Positions 16,722 to 23,510 of a DNA stretch of 37,457 nt are shown piece by piece. The notes beneath the pieces were generated by a model, which did no database searches, was not told the origin of the DNA, and saw only the letters and a list, made by a program, of their open reading frames with translations. Positions within the stretch are counted from its first letter, which is position 1; each line of letters begins with the position of its first letter. Origin of the DNA: QHWT01 sp046726015 (lineage in GTDB: Bacteria > Acidobacteriota > Vicinamibacteria > Vicinamibacterales > 2-12-FULL-66-21); assembly GCA_046726015.1 (NCBI GenBank), contig JBKOZS010000341.1:1-37457 (forward strand), given 5' to 3'. The position numbers were made by a program, and so were the translations under genes.

Positions 16722-18463
16722 CAACGGTCTGGCGCCTGGCGCCAGTACAGCTCCTCGACGTTCCAGAGCGTGTAATGCGGGAGAATGGCCGGTTTGAAGT
16801 TCGCCAGCCCCGCCCGCGCCCCCGAGAGGATATCGGGACTCGCGAGGAAAATCATCGGCTCGTGCTCGGCGAGCAGCGCCTGGACGCGGTCGAACTGTTT
16901 CTTGCGCTGGGCAAACGTGAGGGCGATAAGCTGCTGCTTCATCAACGAATCGATTTCCTCTTCCCACAGCGTGGCCGGTTTGCCGGACAGGTTCCAGAAA
17001 TGGTTCTCGCCGCTCGTCGGCCACACCGTGATGTCGGTGTTCGGATCGGCGTCCATTCCTCCGAGCCCAAGAATGCACGCATCGTAATTGCGCGTGTTCC
17101 GCACGCGATCCAGCAGCGCGCGCGAATCGAGTGGATCGATGGTGATGCGCATGCCGAGCTTCGCGAGATCGTTTTCGATGATCGTCGCCATCTGCTTGCG
17201 CGGTGCGCTCGTCGCCTGGACGAGCACGGAGAACTCGACTGGCGTGCTGTCGCGGTCCACCAGCGCGCCATCGGCGCGCCATGAGAATCCCGCCCCTTTC
17301 AGCAGCGACCGCGCCCGATCGACCGATCGGGCCGGGCGGGGCAGCGCGCTGTTGTACCAGATCGCATTACCACGTGTCACCGGGCCCCATAGCGCTTCGC
17401 CACGCCCGCGAAAGACCAGCGACACGATCGCCTGGCGATCGATGGCGGCGGAGACCGCGTGCCGGAAGGCCTCGTCCCTGAACCATCGCTGCCGGCGCGC
17501 CAACGCGGGTTGCGTCGCCTCAGCCACGTCGTTCTGGTTGAAGAAGAGGAAGTTGTACTCGAGGCTCGGTCCGCCGTCGATCGTTTGATAGGCGCCGCCG
17601 GCCGGGAGCGAGGCGAATTGTTCACTCGACATCCGCGTCATGATGTCGATCTCGCCTGCCTTGAACCGCAGGAACTCCGCGTCGGTGCTTGGCAGGGTGA
17701 CGAACACGAGCCGATCGAGATACGGCATCGACTCGCCGTCGCCATCACGCTTCCAGTAATACGGATTGCGCTCGAGGACAACGCGCTCGCCGGGGACATT
17801 CTCGCGAAGCCGAAACGGACCCATGCCCGCGATCGATTCGGGCGCCGCGTTAACGCCCCACGTGCGCGAGAGTGCCCCCTTCGCGTAGGGTTCGGCAAGC
17901 AGGTGCTTCGGAAGAATCGCGAACCCATCGAACATCCGTTCCGCCGCGGCATACGGCTCCGCCATCGTCACGACAATGGTGGTGTCGTCCTTCTTCTTGA
18001 CGGCGATTGGTTTCCCGCCGACGAGCAGCAGGTCGCGCTGGGGGGCGTGCACCGCGTCGTCGAGGTACACCTGGAACGAGAACACCACGTCGTCGACGGT
18101 GCAGGGGTGGCCGTCGGAGAATTTCAGGCCGGGACGCAGCTTGAGCGTGTATTCGCGGCCGTCGGTCGACACCGACCATGAGGAGGCCAGGCCGGGTTCT
18201 GTCTTGAGGGTCCGTCGATTGATGTGGATCAGGTCGCCGAACAGCCGATCGAGCACCGCCTTGGACCGCTCGTCGGTGGCGAGGACCGGGTTGAACGACG
18301 TGGGCGCCGATCGCTCAGCGACCACGATTTGGCCCCCGCGGACGGGTGCGCCAGCGCGCTGGGCTCCGCGCTGGCCCGCAACGCCGAGGCACACGAATAG
18401 GCACAGGGTGGCGCATCCCGCGCGCACCACAGAGGTGCGCGACGCACCCGTGGGAGCCGACAT
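16721..18463 (-). CDS. Peptide/oligopeptide ABC transporter substrate-binding protein (family 5)
   Basis: 580 residues, exported: positively charged start, then VVRAGCATLCLFVCLGVAG. The SBP_bac_5 opening RGGQIVVAERSAPTSFNPVL (42-61) is followed by EPGLASSWSVSTDGREYTLK, LRPGLKFSDGHPCTVDDVVFS, GMGPFRLREN, ERNPYYW and KAGEIDIM. All are standard for DppA/OppA-type proteins that deliver peptides, or sometimes nickel or opines, to a membrane importer. A clear lipobox is not seen. It lies nine bases after the permease and shares TGATG with the sigma factor. Ligand identity cannot be read; dipeptides or oligopeptides are the default. Confidence 0.9.
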   Translation of the reverse strand: MSAPTGASRTSVVRAGCATLCLFVCLGVAGQRGAQRAGAPVRGGQIVVAERSAPTSFNPVLATDERSKAVLDRLFGDLIHINRRTLKTEPGLASSWSVSTDGREYTLKLRPGLKFSDGHPCTVDDVVFSFQVYLDDAVHAPQRDLLLVGGKPIAVKKKDDTTIVVTMAEPYAAAERMFDGFAILPKHLLAEPYAKGALSRTWGVNAAPESIAGMGPFRLRENVPGERVVLERNPYYWKRDGDGESMPYLDRLVFVTLPSTDAEFLRFKAGEIDIMTRMSSEQFASLPAGGAYQTIDGGPSLEYNFLFFNQNDVAEATQPALARRQRWFRDEAFRHAVSAAIDRQAIVSLVFRGRGEALWGPVTRGNAIWYNSALPRPARSVDRARSLLKGAGFSWRADGALVDRDSTPVEFSVLVQATSAPRKQMATIIENDLAKLGMRITIDPLDSRALLDRVRNTRNYDACILGLGGMDADPNTDITVWPTSGENHFWNLSGKPATLWEEEIDSLMKQQLIALTFAQRKKQFDRVQALLAEHEPMIFLASPDILSGARAGLANFKPAILPHYTLWNVEELYWRQAPDR

Positions 18464-18472
18464 CGTGTGACT

Positions 18473-19498
18473 CTAGAGGCGCGAAACCAGGGGATCGCCC
18501 CTGCGCAGCGTCCGCGCCAGCGTGTAGTACATAACACAAATACCGACTAACCCAGCCACTGGGGCCAGCAGCCACCAGGCGTCGACAAAGACCTGCGGCC
18601 GCTGCGCGCTTGCCAGCAACGTCCCCCAACTCGGGGCCGGTTCCGGCACGCCCAGGCCAAACAATGACAACGTCGTCTCGCCGAGGATGAACTGCGGAAC
18701 CAGCTGCAGCGCCAAGGGCACGAGCACCACGGGGAGCTGCGGTAACAGGTGACGGCGCAGGACGTGCGGTGTTGACGCGCCAGCCGTGCGTGCCGCCGTG
18801 ACGTAGTCGTTCGTACGCGCGCTTGCGATGACCGCCCGCACCAGTCGCGCGGGACGCGCCCAACCGATGGCGCCGAGCAGCGCCATGATGATGACGAACG
18901 CTTCGGCAGGCGTCACCGACAACGGCATGGCGGCGCGCACGGCCAGCAGCAGGTACAGCCACGGGAGGGCGAGGACGAGCTCGCTAGCGCCTGACACGAT
19001 TGCATCGACAACTCCCCCCATGTATCCCGCGAGCGATCCAAGTACGACGCCGAGCGCCAGTGCGAGAGCGACCGCCGCGAGCGCCATCACCAGTGAAATA
19101 CGCGCACCAACCAGCACGCGCGAGAGTTGGTCGCGCCCGAATTCATCGGTCCCGAGCAGGAACATGTCGCCTGGTTCGTCAACGCCAAGGACGTGAAGAG
19201 CCTGGCGCGTCGTGAACCCCACGGTTTCAGCCCGACGCACGAACCACCGCACTGTGTACGTCCTCGAGCAATCCTCGGTATAGCGGAACAGCACTTCCGG
19301 TGAAGGCTCGATCGCACACACAAACGGGCGCAGGTGCCATCGACCGTTGGCATCGATGACGTGCAGACGGCTGGGCGGCGCGTAGGCGAGCAGGCGGTGT
19401 TGCGCGGCCGGATCGTAGGGAGCGACCCAGGGCGCCGCGAATACAGCGGCGTGAACCACGACAGCCGCGAGGATGACGACACGCTGGGTCCTTGTCAT
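18473..19498 (-). CDS. ABC transporter permease, DppC/OppC type
   Basis: 341 residues with an N-terminal membrane segment and a block of about five more after residue 130. It carries the family signature LLGTDEFGRDQLSRVLVGAR (115-134) and an EAA-like ATPase-contact loop, DYVTAARTAGASTPHVLRRH. Between the first helix and the signature is an insert of about 65 residues (45-113, including HVIDANGRWHLRPF and DCSRTYTVRW) not found in E. coli DppC. The insert should face the periplasm. The start overlaps the partner permease as ATGA. No DppD/DppF ATPase gene is present in the window. Confidence 0.9.
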   Translation of the reverse strand: MTRTQRVVILAAVVVHAAVFAAPWVAPYDPAAQHRLLAYAPPSRLHVIDANGRWHLRPFVCAIEPSPEVLFRYTEDCSRTYTVRWFVRRAETVGFTTRQALHVLGVDEPGDMFLLGTDEFGRDQLSRVLVGARISLVMALAAVALALALGVVLGSLAGYMGGVVDAIVSGASELVLALPWLYLLLAVRAAMPLSVTPAEAFVIIMALLGAIGWARPARLVRAVIASARTNDYVTAARTAGASTPHVLRRHLLPQLPVVLVPLALQLVPQFILGETTLSLFGLGVPEPAPSWGTLLASAQRPQVFVDAWWLLAPVAGLVGICVMYYTLARTLRRGDPLVSRL

Positions 19499-20487
19499 TG
19501 CGCGGTCCGCGTCCGCGGATCCGTGACGTAGAGGATCGCGTCACCGATGGCATTGCCGGCCACGAGAATCAGCGTCGAGAGGATCGTTGCACCGACAATG
19601 ACGTATTGATCGCGCGCGGCGACCGCCTCGAGGAGCAATGCGCCAAGACCGGGCCATCCAACCAGGGCTTCGACCAGCAGCGACGCGCTGAGGAGCGTTC
19701 CCAGCGACAGACCGCCCAGCGCCGCGAGCGGCGCGGCCGCCAGTCGCAGCGCGTGTCTGACGATGACGCGCCGCTTCGGCAGCCCGCGTGCCGTCAGCGC
19801 GACGGCGAGCGGCATCGGTACCGCGTCCGCGAGCGCGTGACGCACGTGCTGCAACAGCCCCGGCGCGATTGAGATCACGAGGATCACGACCGGCACCGTC
19901 ATATGCTGCGCAAGGTCGACGACCGCACTCGTCAGGCCGGGCGCGCGCTCCACCGACGACATGCCGCCGGCGGGCAGCCATCCCGAGTGGGCCGCGATCG
20001 ACAGCAGCACGAGCGTGATCAGCACGTCGGGCAGGGCGAGAAGCGCCGCGGCAATCCCTCCGGCCAGCCGATCGGGCCAGCGGCGATTCGCCACCGCAGT
20101 CGCCAGCCCGACGCCGAGCGCAATCAGCCAGGCAATCGCCAGCGCGATCGTCGTCAGGAGGAGCGTGTTCGCCGCTCGGCGCCACAGCAGCTCCTCGACG
20201 GGCACTCGATACTGCAGCGAGTAGCCGAAGTGCCCGCGCACCGCCGCGGTAACCCATCGCGCATATCGCGTGAGCAGCGGCGCGTCGAGGCCGTACTCGG
20301 CGCGGAGCGCGGCAATCGTCGCGGGACTGACCTGGCGATTCAGCCGGAGTTCGTCGAAAAAATCACCCGGGGCGGCTTCGAGCAGGAGAAAGCTGATAAG
20401 AGAGACGCCGAAGAGGAGCACCGCGGCGCGAATCGCGCGTTCGAGCAGGACACGCACGGTGGGGAAGAGGCGCGCGGTTCGCGGCAC
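19495..20487 (-). CDS. ABC transporter permease, DppB/OppB type
   Basis: About 330 residues. The family N-terminus is LLFGVSLISFLLLEAAPGDF (24-43), then LRAEYGLDAPLLTRYARWV and HFGYSLQYRVPVEELLWRR, followed by several hydrophobic helices and an EAA-like loop (TARGLPKRRVIVRHALR). The GTG at 20487 has no ribosome-binding site because a hairpin ends one base before it. GTG 20457 (start MRVLLERAIRAAVLL) is an alternative that still precedes the first helix. It is first in the transporter set and overlaps the second permease as ATGA. Confidence 0.88.
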   Translation of the reverse strand: MPRTARLFPTVRVLLERAIRAAVLLFGVSLISFLLLEAAPGDFFDELRLNRQVSPATIAALRAEYGLDAPLLTRYARWVTAAVRGHFGYSLQYRVPVEELLWRRAANTLLLTTIALAIAWLIALGVGLATAVANRRWPDRLAGGIAAALLALPDVLITLVLLSIAAHSGWLPAGGMSSVERAPGLTSAVVDLAQHMTVPVVILVISIAPGLLQHVRHALADAVPMPLAVALTARGLPKRRVIVRHALRLAAAPLAALGGLSLGTLLSASLLVEALVGWPGLGALLLEAVAARDQYVIVGATILSTLILVAGNAIGDAILYVTDPRTRTAQ

Positions 20488-20515
20488 CGGGCCGGACGCG
20501 AAAACGCCCGGCCCG
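20488..20515 (-). terminator. Strong GC hairpin between HU and dppB-like gene
   Basis: Eight perfect pairs (CGGGCCGG against CCGGCCCG) with an inner GCG-TTTT-CGC stack lie 11 bases past the HU stop. No U-tract follows, and the downstream permease start is one base away. It may end or weaken HU transcription, or sequester the permease start. Confidence 0.5.
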
Positions 20516-20526
20516 ACGACGGGCGC

Positions 20527-20799
20527 TTAGTTGAGTGCGCTCTTGAGCGCCTTGCCGGCGCTGAAGCGCACGACGCGACGCTTCGGGACCTTGATCGCGG
20601 CGCCCGTCTGCGGGTTGCGCGCGGTGCGAGCCTTGCGCTGCGCGGTCTTGAACGTGCCGAAGCCGACGAAGGTGATCGGCTGGCCCTTTTTCAGCGACTT
20701 GGTGATGCCTTCGAAGAACGAATCAACGGCAGCTGCCGCGTTCGTCTTGGTGATGCCCGTGTCCTCTGCGATCTTCGCAATCAATTCCTGCTTGTTCAT
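20527..20799 (-). CDS. HU-family DNA-binding protein
   Basis: A complete 90-residue HU/IHF-type nucleoid protein that bends DNA as a dimer. It has MNKQELIAKIAEDTGITK at the start, the GFGTF turn (about 46-50), the arm motif ARTARNPQTGAAIKVPKRR and the ending VRFSAGKALKSALN. GGAGG is placed six bases before ATG. A consensus-like promoter lies 39-67 bases upstream of the start. It precedes the peptide transporter on the same strand with a hairpin between. Confidence 0.97.
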   Translation of the reverse strand: MNKQELIAKIAEDTGITKTNAAAAVDSFFEGITKSLKKGQPITFVGFGTFKTAQRKARTARNPQTGAAIKVPKRRVVRFSAGKALKSALN

Positions 20800-20837
20800 G
20801 AGCCCTCCGCGGTGCAGAACTGCGCAATGGATGTGCT

Positions 20838-20866
20838 CTTATACGACGCAGTCCGAGCTAGGTCAA
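20838..20866 (-). promoter_or_regulatory. Likely sigma70-type promoter of the HU gene
   Basis: On the minus strand TTGACC (20866-20861) is separated by exactly 17 bases from TATAAG (20843-20838). The predicted start near 20831 gives a leader of about 32 nt with GGAGG before ATG 20799. Confidence 0.7.
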
Positions 20867-20901
20867 TAAGAAACGCACCGAACCGACTGAAGATTTGCGA
20901 G

Positions 20902-21146
20902 TGCAGATTGCAGATTTACGGCGATTGGGGATTGTCGATTGTCGATTTGGATTGAAGATTGCGGATTGGGATTGCTGATTGACGATTGGGAATTGGGATT
21001 ATCGATTGGTGCGCCAATCGGCAATCGCCAATGCCAATCGGCAATCGCCAATGCCAATCGGCAATCGCCAATGCCAATCGGCAATCGCCAATGTCAATCG
21101 GCAATCGCCAATCGGCAATCCGTTAATCGGCGATCTGCAATCTGCA
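20902..21146. repeat. Inverted heptamer-like array (GATTG-rich left arm, CAATC-rich right arm)
   Basis: The spacer between the S41 gene stop and the HU promoter is built of short degenerate units. The left arm carries GATTG words (GATTGGGG, GATTGTC, GATTGCG). The right arm carries their complement, including about five copies of a 20-base unit (CAATCGGCAATCGCCAATGC) from 21015 to 21114. The arm ends match perfectly for 14 bases (20902-20915 against 21133-21146), and the centre is a 7-bp hairpin (21003-21009 with 21014-21020). It is much AT-richer than the neighbours. Reading frames through it give only repetitive peptides and are not genes. Confidence 0.9.
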
Positions 21147-21162
21147 GTCGCCAATCCTGACT

Positions 21163-22338
21163 TCAGGCCGCGATCTTTTTAATGCGATCGAGTGCGGCGT
21201 CGAGAATGGGATCGCCGGCCGGCGGCGCTTCGCCGATTTCCAGGGCCTCTGGCTCGTCGATCGCCACATCAGGATTGATGCCCTTGCCCTGGATCGCATT
21301 GCCCTCGGGTGTGAGAAACCGCGCGTACGTCAGCCACAGTCCGCGTCCATCGGCCAGCCGCACGAGTTTCTGCACGCCAGCGCGGCCGAGCGTGCGCTCG
21401 CCGACCAGATCCGCGCGCTTGTTGCCGTCGAGTGCCGCCGCGAACAGTTCCGCGGCGCCGGACGTGCCGGTGGTGACGAGGACCGTCACGGGCAATGTGA
21501 TCGCGCCGTCGCCATTGCGCGCGGCGATGGTTTCACGCGCGGCCTTGTCGCCGCGGCCGGCCTTGATGGCCAGCGTGCCGGACTTCACGAAGAGACGCGC
21601 CGCGTCCAGGCCCGCCTCGAAAGGACCTTCCGCCGTGTGGCGGATGTCGATGACGAGATGCTTCGCCCCGCTCTTCTCGAGCGTCGTCGCCTGCTCGCGC
21701 ACACCGGCCGCCGCATTTCCGGCAAATGACCCAATGCGAATGTAGCCAACGTCGGTGCCGATCAACTTGCCGGTGACGAGCGCGGTCGTGGGGGTCTTCT
21801 CACGCACGAGATCGATCTGCTTCGGCTCGGCGGCGTTCCCGCGAATGATGGTCAGCGTGATTTTCGACCCCGGCGTCCCGCGCAGCAGCCGCATGCCCTC
21901 GAAGACGGAGAGGTCGCGGGTGGGCTTGCCATCGATCGCACGGACGTAATCCCCGGTCTGCAAGCCGGCCTTCGCGGCGGGCGAACCGTCGCGTGCGGCA
22001 ATGACCCGCAGGTAGTACTGGCGCGTCAACTCGACGCCCACGTCTGCCGGGGCCGCGGTTGGCCCCGCTTCGGCCACCTTCACGAGCTTCGAGTCGAGAT
22101 ACGCGCTGTCGGGATCGAGCCCCTCAGCCAGGCCGCGCATCGCGCCATCCATGACGCGATCGACCTTCACGTCCTCGACGTAGTTGTTCATGATGAGCGA
22201 CACGACATCGTCGAACACGCGGAGGTGCTGGAGCTTTTCGTCGCCGGTCGACGCGCGGCCGAGCAGGCCGCCGAGCACGACGAATGCCAGGACCGGGGTC
22301 GAGATGAGGAGAATGGACAGACGGGTTCTTGTCGTCAT
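21163..22338 (-). CDS. S41-family (CtpA-like) peptidase with PDZ domain, Lys replaced
   Basis: 391 residues: an N-terminal membrane anchor or signal (LSILLISTPVLAFVVLGGLL), a helical segment, a PDZ domain (about 98-180) and the S41 core. The nucleophile region is TTGTSGAAELFAAAL (Ser293). Where CtpA enzymes have the catalytic Lys in a GKG turn, this protein reads GERTLGRAGVQ, with Arg319 in that place. The DxRxNPGG box is also altered (DIRHTAEGP). The later RFLTPEG and IQGKGINPDV motifs are kept. It is likely periplasmic and possibly inactive or a scaffold. It overlaps the EnvC-like gene as ATGA; EnvC and S41 genes are neighbours in many bacteria. Confidence 0.88.
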   Translation of the reverse strand: MTTRTRLSILLISTPVLAFVVLGGLLGRASTGDEKLQHLRVFDDVVSLIMNNYVEDVKVDRVMDGAMRGLAEGLDPDSAYLDSKLVKVAEAGPTAAPADVGVELTRQYYLRVIAARDGSPAAKAGLQTGDYVRAIDGKPTRDLSVFEGMRLLRGTPGSKITLTIIRGNAAEPKQIDLVREKTPTTALVTGKLIGTDVGYIRIGSFAGNAAAGVREQATTLEKSGAKHLVIDIRHTAEGPFEAGLDAARLFVKSGTLAIKAGRGDKAARETIAARNGDGAITLPVTVLVTTGTSGAAELFAAALDGNKRADLVGERTLGRAGVQKLVRLADGRGLWLTYARFLTPEGNAIQGKGINPDVAIDEPEALEIGEAPPAGDPILDAALDRIKKIAA

Positions 22339-23510
22339 CGTTTAAGCCATTGTAAGGGATCGACCGGTTTACCGTCGATCCGCAGCTCAAAATACAGGGA
22401 CGGATTGCCTGACGGATTGCGGCCGGCCAGCCCGACCGTCGTCGTGGCCCCCACGTGTTCCCCCCGCTCCACCGACAAGCTGCCGAGGTGACCGTAGAGC
22501 GAATACGACCGGTCGCCGTGATCCACGATGACGAGGTTGCCGTAGCCGGTGAACTGATCCGCAAAGGCGACGGTGCCGTCGTGGACGGCACGAATACCCT
22601 CTCCTTCGGGCAGCGACAGCTCGATGCCGCTGCTGGACTGGCGGCCGAACCGCCTCATCACGACCCCTTCGGCCGGCCAGGGTAATGCACCCTGGAACGG
22701 ACGGAGCGGCAGGCCGACGGCGGGAGCCGTCTTTCCGGCCGCCATCTGCGTCACCGCGGCCTGCAGCTTCTGCTGCGCCTCCTGGAGCTCCCCGGCGAGC
22801 TGCGCGTTGAGATCCCGTCTCGCATCGATGGACGCGACGAGCTCGGTTCGGGCGGCGACCGCGCGGTCGACAGCGGCGCGCGCATCGCGAGCCTTCGTCT
22901 GGAGCGTCTTCAGTTCGGCCACGCGTGCCTGGAGCACCTTCCGCTCGCGGTCCAGTTCCGCCACGGTGCGGCGGTGCTCTTCGATGCGATCGCGATCGAT
23001 GCGCGCGAGAGCGGACGCCGTGCGGTACGCGCGACCGACCTGCCGCAGGTCGTCCACGTCGAGCAGCAGCCGCCAGTAGCCGGCACGTCCCATCTTGTAT
23101 AGCTGCACCATGCGCGCTTCCACATCGGGCCGCTGGCGCTCGGCTTCACTCTCCAGCGCCTTGGCGCGCGCGGTCGTGGCATCGAGCTGACGCTGAGCCC
23201 GCGTCATTTCCGCTTCGACCGCGGCGAGTTTCTCCGCCTTGATCTGACGATCCACTTCGAGCGTGCGCAGCTCGACGAGCAGCGTGCGCTCTCGTGAGGC
23301 GAGTGATTCCGCTTCGCGCTGGAGGGCCGCGAGCCGCTCGGCCGCCCGTTTCGACAATGCCTCGGTCTGCGCACGGTCTGCCGGCGGGGGCTGGGACGCC
23401 TGGCGGCCAGACAGGGGGACATTCACACTTATCACCAGAACTGTGAGTGTCACCCTTTTCAGAACTGTGAGTGTCACCGTTTCGGGCGCCTTAGAACAGC
23501 GGTTTGCCAT
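22335..23510 (-). CDS. EnvC-like murein hydrolase activator (coiled coil plus LytM/M23 domain)
   Basis: About 391 residues. A long coiled coil (about 45-260, rich in Ala/Glu/Arg heptads) is followed by a LytM domain (about 275-385) with the GYGNLVIVDHGDRSYSLYGH pattern and DGKPVDPLQWL end. The first metal His and Asp are replaced (SSSGIEL) and the final motif is LYFELR without His, so it is probably non-catalytic, like EnvC, which activates septal amidases. The N-terminus lies in a repeated DNA segment that encodes VTLTVL twice and seems to supply the signal-peptide core, so the exact start is uncertain. It overlaps the phosphodiesterase stop by 20 bases. Confidence 0.85.
   Translation of the reverse strand: MANRCSKAPETVTLTVLKRVTLTVLVISVNVPLSGRQASQPPPADRAQTEALSKRAAERLAALQREAESLASRERTLLVELRTLEVDRQIKAEKLAAVEAEMTRAQRQLDATTARAKALESEAERQRPDVEARMVQLYKMGRAGYWRLLLDVDDLRQVGRAYRTASALARIDRDRIEEHRRTVAELDRERKVLQARVAELKTLQTKARDARAAVDRAVAARTELVASIDARRDLNAQLAGELQEAQQKLQAAVTQMAAGKTAPAVGLPLRPFQGALPWPAEGVVMRRFGRQSSSGIELSLPEGEGIRAVHDGTVAFADQFTGYGNLVIVDHGDRSYSLYGHLGSLSVERGEHVGATTTVGLAGRNPSGNPSLYFELRIDGKPVDPLQWLKR
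23436..23478. repeat. Direct repeat of 19 bases, period 24
   Basis: CAGAACTGTGAGTGTCACC occurs at 23436-23454 and 23460-23478. A diverged inverted copy (GACATTCACACTT) lies just left at about 23419-23431. The segment spans the beginning of the EnvC-like gene. It resembles the ACTGTGACTGTC-type words found near REP-associated transposases, but no transposase is present here. Confidence 0.85.

Noticed and set aside
21015..21114. CRISPR array
   Set aside because: The 20-base units are directly abutting with no unique spacers and no cas genes nearby.
20863..21182. Several small frames with repeats such as IGDCRLALAIADWHW and NRQCQSAIAN
   Set aside because: They are translations of the tandem repeat array in any frame, with no ribosome-binding site.
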